Origin: an uncultured Methylobacillus sp.
GTDB lineage: Bacteria > Pseudomonadota > Gammaproteobacteria > Burkholderiales > Methylophilaceae
DNA length: 20,698 nucleotides
Direction: 5' to 3'
NCBI GenBank assembly: GCA_946478965.1
Contig: CAMLDQ010000033.1
Coordinates: forward strand, 1-20,698
Shown: one piece after another, positions 7,534 through 14,180 of the stretch
How positions within the stretch are numbered: position 1 is the stretch's first letter
Layout of the letters: every line of letters starts with the position of its first letter
The notes under the pieces: model-generated
The model's input: only the letters and a program-made list of their open reading frames with translations
Told to the model about the DNA's origin: nothing
The model's database searches: none
Made by a program: the position numbers and the translations under genes

Positions 7534-8157
7534 TCAGCAGAACACGATCGCTGCACCAGACTCTATTGACGCCTCGGCTGCTCTGATAAGGCGAATGCAT
7601 GCGAAGGACTCTTTGCCATACTGTTTCCATCGGGGGCCATCTGACTCGGGCGATTCCCCCGCTTCCCATACCTCGTCGCTCTCATGGTCCAGGTCCAGCG
7701 GCAGTTCCAGCCAAGCGGCGAGGCGTTTGCATTCGGATAAAAGACGGACTGAGGACCCGATGATTCCACCTCCGACGCCCAATTCCTCACGCGGATAGAT
7801 GACGTCTTCGAAGTCCTGCGGGACGTAGAATCCTTCCGAATCACTGTGCATGACAAGGTGCTCAAAGCCTGGAGCGAGATAGTCATAATATTCCTCCAGT
7901 ACCGGGTCACCCGCCGGATTGTCGCCACCTGGCCCCGGAACTTTTTTATCGAGACCAATATAGGCAGCCAGCCGCCTCAGGTAATGCAGTCCGGAGTAAC
8001 CCCACATCTGGCAAGAAAATATGCCATCGTCCTCAGGCGAATGCGGCTCCTTATGTGCAGGCAGACCCGCTTCCACGAGTGCTTGTGACAACGATGCATA
8101 CATTTCCGGCTCTTCAAAGCCGCCAACTTGAATACTGAGTCCCACAAAACCTCCCAT
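7534..8157 (-). CDS. conserved hypothetical protein at the end of the LytTR operon
   Basis: 207 aa, soluble, no signal peptide. Striking segments are CQMWGYSGLHYLRRLAAYIGL (about residues 49-69), HLVMHSDSEGFYVPQDFEDV (100-119), GGGIIGSSVRLLSECKRLAAWLELPLDLD (129-157) and WKQYGKESFACIRL. These look conserved in style, but I cannot name the family. ATG 8157 is 6 bp after the stop of the LytTR regulator, so it is probably read from that operon. A GGGAGG lies inside the first codons, 4 bases before a GTG at 8145, so translation might start there (203 aa). It faces the putative immunity cluster and could belong to it functionally; this is conjecture. GC content resembles the regulator genes more than the plus-strand cluster. 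Confidence 0.65.
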   Translation of the reverse strand: MGGFVGLSIQVGGFEEPEMYASLSQALVEAGLPAHKEPHSPEDDGIFSCQMWGYSGLHYLRRLAAYIGLDKKVPGPGGDNPAGDPVLEEYYDYLAPGFEHLVMHSDSEGFYVPQDFEDVIYPREELGVGGGIIGSSVRLLSECKRLAAWLELPLDLDHESDEVWEAGESPESDGPRWKQYGKESFACIRLIRAAEASIESGAAIVFC

Positions 8158-8163
8158 CCAGAG

Positions 8164-8889
8164 CTACAGCCCCTTTACCTTCTGGTAACCGCTACGGCTC
8201 ACCGGAATCTTGCGGCCGTCTTTGAGCACGGCGCAGTGGCTATCCTTGGTAGCCTGCTCGATGCGCTCGATGCGTTCCACGTTGACGATCCAGGATCGAT
8301 GCAAGCGCACGAAACGGGTCTGGTCAAGCTGCTCCTCCAGTTCCGACAAGCGCTGGTTCTTCAGGTATGTCTTACCCTCGGCCAGGATCTCGACGTAGTC
8401 GTCCTGCGCTTCGATGGTGTCGATGCGCTCAGCGGCAATCACGTGCACGCGAGAACCGTCACGAATCAGCACACGTTCCAGCGGACCGTTGCGGGTCGCC
8501 GCCTCGGCCGCCATCTGCGTCACCGGTGGACGCTCGCTACCGAGGCGAGTGCGCACATGCGCCACGGCCTGGTCCAGCCTTTCCTGCGGATAGGGCTTGA
8601 GCAGGTAATCGATCGCATGAACCTCAAACGCCTTCAGCGCGTACTGGTCATAGGCCGTGGCGAATACATAGTGCGGTTTGCTGCCCGCCAGTTCCACCAC
8701 TTCAAAGCCATCGAGCTTTGGCATCTGGATGTCGAGGAACACGACATCCGGCTCCAGTTCGGCAATTGCCTTCACGGCTTCGAAGCCGTTGCCGCATTCG
8801 GCGACCACTTCCACGTCGGCGTGTGCCCGCAGGTATTCCCGCATGACGCCGCGGGCTAATTCTTCATCATCGACAATGATGACGCGCAT
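8164..8889 (-). CDS. LytTR-family response regulator
   Basis: 241 aa. Receiver domain at residues 1-120: acidic pocket D7-D8, phosphoacceptor D53 in VFLDIQMP, T78 and K98 in the conserved switch positions. The LytTR DNA-binding domain runs from about 135 to the end (ERVLIRDGSRVHVIAAERIDTI, DDYVEI, RFVRLHRSWIVNVERIERI, then the basic VSRSGYQKVKGL). LytTR proteins bind paired direct repeats about two helical turns apart (family knowledge). It follows the sensor kinase with a 3-bp gap and is almost certainly its partner. The repeats at 11140-11193, ahead of this operon, are a candidate autoregulatory target. All residues needed for phosphotransfer are present. Confidence 0.93.
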   Translation of the reverse strand: MRVIIVDDEELARGVMREYLRAHADVEVVAECGNGFEAVKAIAELEPDVVFLDIQMPKLDGFEVVELAGSKPHYVFATAYDQYALKAFEVHAIDYLLKPYPQERLDQAVAHVRTRLGSERPPVTQMAAEAATRNGPLERVLIRDGSRVHVIAAERIDTIEAQDDYVEILAEGKTYLKNQRLSELEEQLDQTRFVRLHRSWIVNVERIERIEQATKDSHCAVLKDGRKIPVSRSGYQKVKGL

Positions 8890-8892
8890 GGT

Positions 8893-9954
8893 TCAGGACT
8901 CCTTCGTCTCAGCGGGCAGCGTCAGGGCTACCCGGTATTTATTGTTTTCGTGCGTGCAGTGCACGCTGGCCTGGTGGCCATAGGCCGCCGCCAGACGCTC
9001 CCGTACGTTGACCAGGCCAATGCCGTTGCCCTTGCGGGGCGGTGTGTCCGGGTCAGTGTCGTTTACCACTTCAACCTTCAGCAGCGAGCCTTCGCGGCGG
9101 GCGTCGATGCGTACCGTGCCCCCTTCCGGCATGCCGCCGATGCCGTGCTTGACGGCGTTTTCCACCAGCGGCTGCAGGATCATCGGCGGCAGCAGGCATG
9201 GCAGCGCTGCTTCGCCTACTTCCTGCTCCACCCCAAGCCTTGCGCCGAAGCGTACTTTTTCGATTGCCAGGAAGTGGCCGATCAGGCGCACCTCCTCTTC
9301 CAGCGTGATCTTGCCCTGCGCTTCAATGCCCAGGCTCTGGCGGAAGAAGTCCGACAGGCGCTGCGTCATGTCGCGGGCCCGCTTGGCGTCAATCGAGGTC
9401 AACGCGCTGATCGAGTTCAGGCTGTTGAACAGGAAGTGCGGGTCGATCTGGGTGCGCAGCATGCGCAGTTCGGCGTCGCGCGCCAGCAGCTTGGATTCGA
9501 GTTCGCGCTGCTCCGCCTGGCGGGCCCGGACAAATTCTCCGACCAGGTAATTCAACGTCGCCAGCAGCCCATACATCAGGATGCCGAGCGAGAACAGCAA
9601 GGCCGTCAACTGGGGGCGGATCGCAATGCCCTCGGCGCCGAACGATTCAGCACCGATATTCCAGAGCCGCATCAGGAACACCCACAGGAAGCCGGCACAT
9701 ACAGCGGCAGTCAGCATCGACACCAGGATCACCGCTGGGCTGCGCTCCCGCAGCGGGTTGGCCTTGCACATATAGTAGGCCGAGAAACCGGCACCGACGG
9801 AGAACAGCAAAGTCACCGGCACGGCAATGAGCATGGCGCGCAGCAGGGGTTCGTCGCTGAGGGTGGAAATCGCGCCCCCCAGTCCTAGCCCCAGCAGCAG
9901 CCATACCGTCAGGTACAGCAGCACGCCGCCACGGCTGGTCAACACGCGCTGCAT
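8893..9954 (-). CDS. LytS-type sensor histidine kinase
   Basis: 353 aa. Four hydrophobic segments (about residues 11-30, 40-62, 74-96, 115-138) form a membrane sensor with only short loops. A helical linker leads to the His_kinase domain with TQIDPHFLFNSLNS; H173 is the probable phosphorylation site. The ATPase part has the N box QPLVENAVKHG (261-271) and G box GNGIGLVNVRERL (309-321). The short loops suggest it senses something in the membrane or through the two small membrane proteins encoded just upstream, as LiaF does for LiaS (inference by analogy). Its ATG overlaps the LiaF-like stop (TGATG), showing tight coupling. The response regulator follows after 3 bp. Confidence 0.93.
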   Translation of the reverse strand: MQRVLTSRGGVLLYLTVWLLLGLGLGGAISTLSDEPLLRAMLIAVPVTLLFSVGAGFSAYYMCKANPLRERSPAVILVSMLTAAVCAGFLWVFLMRLWNIGAESFGAEGIAIRPQLTALLFSLGILMYGLLATLNYLVGEFVRARQAEQRELESKLLARDAELRMLRTQIDPHFLFNSLNSISALTSIDAKRARDMTQRLSDFFRQSLGIEAQGKITLEEEVRLIGHFLAIEKVRFGARLGVEQEVGEAALPCLLPPMILQPLVENAVKHGIGGMPEGGTVRIDARREGSLLKVEVVNDTDPDTPPRKGNGIGLVNVRERLAAAYGHQASVHCTHENNKYRVALTLPAETKES

Positions 9955-10718
9955 CAGTTACGGATTTCCACGCCGCCCATGATGGCGGTACCGCGAATCA
10001 CCAGGCGCTTGCTGTTGTCCTTTGGCTCCATGGTCTTTTCGTCGAAGCCGCCCAGGACTGGCGTGCCTTCCAGTTCCACCGTCCAGTCGGTCGGCACCTT
10101 GATCGAGATGCCGCCCATCAGCGCAAACACGTTCACGACAGCTGTGCCGTTCAGCGAGGCAGTGCGCATGTCCAGGTCGATGCCGCCCATGATGCTGCTC
10201 AAATCGCCGCCACGGAAGTCCTGGGTCGTGACCTTGCGCTGCACGCCGCCGAGGATGGCTGTCAGGTCGAGCACACGCTCCCCAGTTTCGCCCTCGTCCA
10301 CCCCGAAGATGGAAGCGTCCTGGGCATAGCCGCTGGCTTCTTCGCCAGTGGCCGACGATTGCTTGCTGCGCTTGCTGGCACGAAACACCATCATCAAGCC
10401 CAGGCCAATAATCCCGATCGGGAAGATGACTTTCCAGCTGATGTAGATCAGGCCCAGGCCTTTCAGCAGCGACAAGGCGCCAAAGTCGATCATGAAAATG
10501 CCTGCCACTGCTGCCCCACTGCCGCGCCGCGGCGCGTTTGCCAGGGTCGAGGCGCCAACGACCATCAGGATGAAGGGCCAGAAGTGCACCCGCATGTCCA
10601 GGTCGATCCAGCCCAGGTTATCGATCAGGAACAGGAAGCCGGCCAGGATGACGCCGGCGCCGATCAGCATCTGGGATGCGGTATTACGTTCGCGATGGCT
10701 GCGGTTGCGGTTACGCAT
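9954..10718 (-). CDS. LiaF-like / DUF5668 membrane protein
   Basis: 254 aa. N-terminal half: hydrophobic segments at about residues 16-34, 45-61, 68-88 and 90-112, of the DUF5668/LiaF transmembrane type. C-terminal half: a soluble region with five evenly styled strands carrying an [IVL][LM]GG signature (residues 155-158, 176-179, 200-203, 221-224, 246-249), the repeating pattern of the LiaF/toastrack C-terminal fold. LiaF proteins inhibit their cognate sensor kinase until envelope stress occurs (known in Firmicutes). Here the partner is a LytS-type kinase, so the same role is inference. ATG overlaps the previous stop (TAATG) and its own stop overlaps the kinase start. Confidence 0.85.
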   Translation of the reverse strand: MRNRNRSHRERNTASQMLIGAGVILAGFLFLIDNLGWIDLDMRVHFWPFILMVVGASTLANAPRRGSGAAVAGIFMIDFGALSLLKGLGLIYISWKVIFPIGIIGLGLMMVFRASKRSKQSSATGEEASGYAQDASIFGVDEGETGERVLDLTAILGGVQRKVTTQDFRGGDLSSIMGGIDLDMRTASLNGTAVVNVFALMGGISIKVPTDWTVELEGTPVLGGFDEKTMEPKDNSKRLVIRGTAIMGGVEIRN

Positions 10719-11074
10719 TATTGGTTCTCCTCTTTATTGGCGCTGTATTTAATCACAACTGGCTGCACCAGCAGGCAAATGCCGGCGATGATGACCAGGA
10801 TGGGCCAGCTATTGTGGAAAGTCAGGCCCCAGATATGTTCGAACGACATGTAGAACCAGCCGGCGAAAGCGATATGGCACAGGCCATCCACTACATGCTT
10901 CGGCGTGGTCGGTGGAATCAGTTTGACGGCGCCGAAGGCCATCGCCAGGAAAGGCCAGTAGCGCCACAGTTGGCCAATTGGCGGAATCTCGATATCGGTC
11001 AGGAACAGCACGCCGACGGCGATCACGATCAGGCCCCAGAGCAGTTGGCTGCGTGATTCCATTTGTTTGCTCAT
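10718..11074 (-). CDS. small DUF5668-type membrane protein
   Basis: 118 aa with hydrophobic segments at about residues 11-28, 38-52, 63-78 and 88-107, including WRYWPFLAMAFGAVKLI and SWPILVIIAGICLLV, the W-P-hydrophobic pattern of DUF5668/LiaF transmembrane parts. It lacks the C-terminal beta-repeat domain of the following gene. It is the first gene of the operon: ATG 11074 has GGGGAG six bases upstream, and the stop overlaps the next start by one base (TAATG). Having two such proteins suggests they form a hetero-oligomeric sensor module with the kinase; this is inferred from order and coupling. Confidence 0.8.
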   Translation of the reverse strand: MSKQMESRSQLLWGLIVIAVGVLFLTDIEIPPIGQLWRYWPFLAMAFGAVKLIPPTTPKHVVDGLCHIAFAGWFYMSFEHIWGLTFHNSWPILVIIAGICLLVQPVVIKYSANKEENQ

Positions 11075-11103
11075 TTTTTGCTCCCCGTTGATTGGATGGA
11101 TGA

Positions 11104-11131
11104 ACGATACCGGGGTGCAGCTGGCGGCGAA
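11104..11131 (-). promoter_or_regulatory. weak candidate promoter for the LiaF-LytS-LytTR operon
   Basis: On the minus strand TTCGCC (11131-11126) and TATCGT (11109-11104) are separated by 16 bases and lie about 30 bp before the first start codon. Both boxes are poor matches to the sigma-70 consensus, as expected for an activator-dependent promoter. The direct repeats at 11140-11193 sit immediately upstream of the -35 position. Confidence 0.3.
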
Positions 11132-11139
11132 ATGGCTTT

Positions 11140-11193
11140 TCGGTGAATGGCGGCGGCGGCTCGGTGAATGGCGAAGATTTCAGCGAACGGCGA
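11140..11193. repeat. three direct repeats, candidate LytTR operator
   Basis: Consensus TCRGYGAAYGGCGR occurs at 11140-11153, 11161-11174 and 11180-11193. Copies 1 and 2 are identical over 13 bases, copy 3 differs from copy 2 at three positions, all transitions. The starts are 21 and 19 bp apart, about two helical turns. A weaker fourth copy with one extra base may lie at 11124-11136. Position (about 65-120 bp upstream of the operon start) and spacing fit activator binding by a LytTR protein such as the one encoded at the end of this operon. The repeat sequence is read directly; the binding is inferred. Confidence 0.5.
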
Positions 11194-11216
11194 AAAAAAA
11201 CCCGCCAGGCGGCGGG
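11193..11216 (-). terminator. rho-independent terminator of the 51-aa gene
   Basis: On the minus strand CCCGCC-GCCT-GGCGGG is followed by eight T residues: a six-pair GC stem with a four-base loop. It starts about 20 bp after the stop of the gene at 11237-11392 and separates it from the LytTR operon downstream. Confidence 0.85.
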
Positions 11217-11236
11217 TCAGTGTGAAGTACGGGGGT

Positions 11237-11392
11237 CTAGCGCCCGGTTTCCATCTTCGGCTCGAACAACATCAAACCCCAGCCCAGCTGACGGCGAATC
11301 TCCTCTGGCGATGGAGGTGGTTTGACTGCCTGAGAACGACGTTCGAGGTACTCCCTTACCACGTACTTGGATGGGTGGTTGGTCTGGGTCAT
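11237..11392 (-). CDS. 51-aa hypothetical protein
   Basis: 51 codons from ATG 11392 (MTQTNHPSKYVVREYLERRS, then a proline-rich PPPSPEEIRRQLGWG, and the ending LFEPKMETGR). It has an excellent ribosome binding site (ACGGAGG, 6 bases before the ATG) and its own strong terminator, so it is a real, separately transcribed gene. The frame could be extended upstream to 11518 but that part is low-complexity arginine-rich sequence and lies before the ribosome binding site. No signal peptide or transmembrane segment; the protein looks helical and basic. I recognise no family. A small soluble protein of unknown role. Confidence 0.75.
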   Translation of the reverse strand: MTQTNHPSKYVVREYLERRSQAVKPPPSPEEIRRQLGWGLMLFEPKMETGR

Positions 11393-11417
11393 GATAGGCC
11401 TCCGTATTCTGTTTTTG

Positions 11418-11449
11418 GGCCGGGTGCCTCGCTGCGGCAGAAGCCGGCC
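11418..11449 (-). promoter_or_regulatory. two-tier GC hairpin in the leader of the 51-aa gene
   Basis: Outer arms GGCCGG (11418-11423) and CCGGCC (11444-11449) enclose inner arms TGCC (11425-11428) and GGCA (11436-11439). The structure ends about 25 bases before the start codon of the 51-aa gene on the minus strand. It has no T run on that strand, so it is not a terminator; a role in mRNA stability or translation control is possible but unproven. Confidence 0.3.
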
Positions 11450-11866
11450 GGGGTGTCTGGTAGATGAGCGCTGGGCGCTTCGATCACGCTTCCATCTTAT
11501 TTCCCGGCCCCGTTGCACACGGTGCGTTTGCTCACAATTCCCCCGTCAGTTCGGCTCTTGTTCCTGTCGGAATCGGCCTACGAAATGTGGCTTTCAAGCC
11601 TTACAGGCTCGAGCACACAAAAATTTTTCCCTTGACGTTTTCCAGCGCTTTTCCCGTGCCCCGCGAGTGCGGTCGAGCTTTGTGCGCTCGAAAACATACA
11701 CACTTCATTAATGAACTAATGACTGGAGGGGGTGGGCTATATTGATCGTCGTTGGCAAGCAGGAAAGGTTATGTTTTCAGCAGGCCACTGACGATATAAC
11801 CAGGCAATCTCTTGCGCGCTGACACCGCTTCACCTTCACAACAACACTATCTCAAGGGGTATTAAC
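11450..11866. other. long intergenic region upstream of the PEP-CTERM gene
   Basis: About 420 bp without a credible gene, between the divergent 51-aa gene and the PEP-CTERM gene. It contains a perfect 12-bp palindrome TTCATTAATGAA (11704-11715), an inverted pair TCGAGC/GCTCGA (11673-11678, 11686-11691) and an 8-bp palindrome GCTCGAGC (11607-11614). A TATATT at 11738-11743 could be a -10 box but has no matching -35. The ribosome binding site AAGGGG precedes the ATG at 11867. The length suggests a regulated promoter for the surface protein. Confidence 0.4.
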
Positions 11867-12418
11867 ATGAAGAAAGCGTTTCTTAGCAAGGTAGCCGGTA
11901 CATTGATGCTATCCGCCGGGCTGTTCGCCAGCTCCGGCGCCATGGCACAAACCACCCTGACCTTTGATGCTGCAGGCAATGCCATCTTTGGCGCCCTGCA
12001 CGCAACGGCAGGGGACTATATCGACACTTATCTGTTCTCGGTGGACCAGAACGCCAGCTATGCCAGCGGTTCGGTCGTCGTGGGCAAGACCTGGATCGAT
12101 GGTTCCCGCCTGGCGAACTATGGCATCACTGGCATTGAGTTCTTCAAAGTCGAAGCCGACAGCAGCCAGACTGCACTTGCCACGACTTTCGACACTTCTT
12201 CCGGCATCGAATTCTTCCCGATCGATGCCCTGATGTCGGGTAACTATGGCTTTACGGTCACTGGCAGCACAGCCATTGCTGGCATGGGCGGTTCCTATGC
12301 CGGTAACCTGAACCTGGCGGCTCCGATTCCGGAACCAGCTACCTATGCGATGCTGCTGGTAGGCGTTGGCCTGCTGGGCCTGGCTTCCCGTCGCAAGTCC
12401 AACGACAAGCTGGGCTAA
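11867..12418 (+). CDS. PEP-CTERM sorting domain protein
   Basis: 183 aa. A signal peptide (residues 1-27, cleaved after AMA) is followed by a glycine-, serine- and threonine-rich beta-type body, and a C-terminal sorting signal: the PEP motif in IPEPATYAMLL at about residue 155, a hydrophobic helix (MLLVGVGLLGLA) and the basic RRK cluster. Such proteins are cut and anchored by exosortase and accompany exopolysaccharide production (family knowledge). Neither exosortase nor polysaccharide genes are in the window. The body, with DTYLFSV early on, may belong to the FxDxA PEP-CTERM subgroup; this is uncertain. It is a single-gene unit with a good ribosome binding site and a strong terminator. Confidence 0.92.
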   Translation: MKKAFLSKVAGTLMLSAGLFASSGAMAQTTLTFDAAGNAIFGALHATAGDYIDTYLFSVDQNASYASGSVVVGKTWIDGSRLANYGITGIEFFKVEADSSQTALATTFDTSSGIEFFPIDALMSGNYGFTVTGSTAIAGMGGSYAGNLNLAAPIPEPATYAMLLVGVGLLGLASRRKSNDKLG

Positions 12419-12440
12419 GCCGCAACCACTCCCCCCGTGG

Positions 12441-12467
12441 AAACCCGCTGCGGCGGGTTTTTCTTTA
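12441..12467 (+). terminator. rho-independent terminator of the PEP-CTERM gene
   Basis: AAACCCGC (12441-12448), loop TGCG, GCGGGTTT (12453-12460), then a T-rich tail. An eight-pair stem 22 bp after the stop. The end of the convergent 109-aa gene (stop at 12465-12467) falls inside the T-rich tail, so the hairpin may serve both strands, though the minus side lacks a long T run. Confidence 0.85.
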
Positions 12468-12794
12468 TTTCTTCTTGCCAGCCTCGGGCACGGGCTTCGA
12501 ATCGGCGACGCCAACTTCCTTGCTGGCTGCCACTTGGGCAACGTACGGTCCCGGATCGGCGCACGCCGGCAGCGCGGCCGATGGCTTGCCGCCGCTTCCC
12601 TTCGTCTTGAAATAATGGGCTGCGACGCGATCTTGCGCCAGGCATAGCTTGTAGGCGGCAACCTTGTCGGTCCAGGCTTGCTTGTCCTTGGTTGCGGCGG
12701 CGGCGGCTTTCTGCTCTTCGGTGGGCGCTGGCAGCTTGGCTTGCACTGTGCAGGATACGGCCAGCAGTACCACGGCGAAAATGGGCTTGTTCAT
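12465..12794 (-). CDS. small secreted protein at the end of the formate dehydrogenase operon
   Basis: 109 aa from ATG 12794 (GAGGAG six bases upstream). Signal peptide MNKPIFAVVLLAVSCTVQA, then a short A/K/E-rich helical mature part with two cysteines (LCLAQD and PACADPG), which could form a disulfide in the periplasm. The frame can be read back to 12977, but that part overlaps the cytochrome gene and has no export signal. It starts 10 bp after the stop of the cytochrome b subunit, so it is the last gene of the operon. I recognise no family; a role in assembly or stability of the periplasmic enzyme is inferred from position only. Confidence 0.75.
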   Translation of the reverse strand: MNKPIFAVVLLAVSCTVQAKLPAPTEEQKAAAAATKDKQAWTDKVAAYKLCLAQDRVAAHYFKTKGSGGKPSAALPACADPGPYVAQVAASKEVGVADSKPVPEAGKKK

Positions 12795-12804
12795 GGCATG
12801 CTCC

Positions 12805-13947
12805 TCAGACTGTCTTGGGCGCGGGTGGCGGCACCGTCTCGCCATCGTGCTCCGGGGCACGCACGCGCGGCACTTTGCCATCCACCACTTCCTGGTACCA
12901 GATATCGTGGTGTTCGCGCGCCCAGGCGTCGTCCACATAACCTTCTCGCATGGCTTTGTAAGCGCCTTCCATGCCAATGGTGCCGAGGTAGATGTGGCCC
13001 AGCGCGAAGGCCATCATCAGCACGGTGGCCGTAATGTGCAGCAGGTTCGCACCCTGCATCATGAAGCGGGTGTATTCGAGGTTGGGGACCAGCTTGTCGA
13101 GCACAAAGCCGGAACCGCTGGCAACCAGGCCGAGCAAGGTGACGCCGCCCCAGAACCAGAGCTTTTCGCCGGCATTGAAGCGTCCGGCAGGAGCATGCCC
13201 TCCTCCAAACATGCCGCCCAGCCGGGCCAGCCATTTGATGTCGGCGGCGATCGGGAAATTGTCTTTCACGAACAGGATGAAGGTGACGATGATCGAGACC
13301 GTGAACAAGGGGCCGACAAAGTTGTGGATGGTTTTCAGGGCATAGGTCAGGTAGCCGAACAGGGCGTGGCCGATGATGGGCATCAGCACGAATTTGCCGA
13401 ACATCATGCACAGGCCGGAAACAGCGAGCAGCACAAAGGTAATGGCCGTCGTCCAGTGCACGAAGCGCTCCGTTGGCGTGAAGCGCTGGATCTTGCGGCC
13501 GGTTGGCGGCGAATGCACCTTGATCTGGCCTTTGCCGAAGTACATCACGGCGATGACGGCTAGTACGCCCAGGATCAGCCAACCACCTATGCTCATCATC
13601 GGGCCGTTACGGAAGCGGCGCCAGGCTTCACCTGCAGTCACCGCTACAGGCTGGCCGGGAAGCTGGGCTTTCGGCTGGATCAGGACACCGGATTCAGGGT
13701 AAGGCAGGCTGCTGTAATGTGCCTCTCCCGCCACCACCTTGCGCCAGACGGGCGCATTATTGCCGGGCTGGTCGCGCGTGCGTTCGGCTTGGTTCTGCTT
13801 GAGGATATCGACCGATTCGACGCGCGGAGCCTCAGTCGTGGCCGCAGGCGACGCCGGGGCAGCCGGCTGCCTCGGTGCGGGAGCGTCCGCCGCAAGTGAC
13901 GTGCGGGCTGCGAGTGCCACGGCCAGCATTGCCAACCATCGTTTCAT
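12805..13947 (-). CDS. fdhC: formate dehydrogenase gamma subunit (cytochrome b)
   Basis: 380 aa. Membrane subunit of the FdnI/FdoI family that takes electrons from the iron-sulfur subunit through two b hemes to quinone. A signal-like start (residues 1-20) and a proline/alanine-rich periplasmic region of about 95 residues precede the membrane part. Transmembrane segments are near 117-137, 166-190, 208-228, 265-285 and 303-322. Candidate heme ligands are H164 (FVHW), H194, H208, H304 and H318. The long N-terminal extension is absent from the shorter E. coli FdnI, but is common in this betaproteobacterial type (my recollection of the family). ATG 13947 has GGGAGG six bases upstream. It lies 11 bp after the lipoprotein gene. 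Confidence 0.92.
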   Translation of the reverse strand: MKRWLAMLAVALAARTSLAADAPAPRQPAAPASPAATTEAPRVESVDILKQNQAERTRDQPGNNAPVWRKVVAGEAHYSSLPYPESGVLIQPKAQLPGQPVAVTAGEAWRRFRNGPMMSIGGWLILGVLAVIAVMYFGKGQIKVHSPPTGRKIQRFTPTERFVHWTTAITFVLLAVSGLCMMFGKFVLMPIIGHALFGYLTYALKTIHNFVGPLFTVSIIVTFILFVKDNFPIAADIKWLARLGGMFGGGHAPAGRFNAGEKLWFWGGVTLLGLVASGSGFVLDKLVPNLEYTRFMMQGANLLHITATVLMMAFALGHIYLGTIGMEGAYKAMREGYVDDAWAREHHDIWYQEVVDGKVPRVRAPEHDGETVPPPAPKTV

Positions 13948-13958
13948 GGCGAACCTCC

Positions 13959-14180
13959 CTAACGGTTGGTCTTCACGTACTCATTCTGCAGCTGCCCGCG
14001 CTCGCGCACCTGCTTGTCCCAGGAAGCCTTGTCGCCCGGCGTCCAGCCCTTGGCCACCTGCGCCGTGCGGGCTCCCTTGTATCCTGGCTCGTCGCCGCGA
14101 TTCACCGCACTGCCCTGCTTCGACTGCGAAACTTCGCCGCAGCCGGCCAGCGCCAGCAGCACTATCAGATAGAGCTTCAT
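13959..14180 (-). CDS. 73-aa lipoprotein between fdhB and fdhC
   Basis: 73 aa from ATG 14180, whose first bases overlap the stop of the beta subunit gene (ATGA). MKLYLIVLLALAGC is a lipoprotein signal with the lipobox LAGC; C14 would be lipidated. The mature part is about 59 residues, hydrophilic, with KGWTPGDKASWDKQVRERGQ in the middle. Translational coupling to fdhB and the position between two structural genes indicate a role with the enzyme, perhaps as an accessory or assembly lipoprotein of the periplasmic complex (inference). No named family comes to mind. It could equally be an outer-membrane lipoprotein depending on sorting; residue 2 after the Cys is Gly, not Asp. Confidence 0.8.
   Translation of the reverse strand: MKLYLIVLLALAGCGEVSQSKQGSAVNRGDEPGYKGARTAQVAKGWTPGDKASWDKQVRERGQLQNEYVKTNR

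Noticed and set aside
8128..8859. 243-codon plus-strand frame
   Set aside because: Antisense to the LytTR regulator, whose receiver and DNA-binding residues are complete.
11632..11660. TTGACG as a sigma-70 -35 box
   Set aside because: No acceptable -10 sequence lies 16-18 bases downstream.
11803..11815. possible sigma-54 promoter (GG/GC pair) before the PEP-CTERM gene
   Set aside because: The GG and GC are 9 bases apart instead of the required 10, and the flanking bases do not match the consensus.
12664..13563. 299-codon plus-strand frame
   Set aside because: Antisense to the cytochrome b and secreted protein genes; no ribosome binding site, composition typical of a shadow frame.
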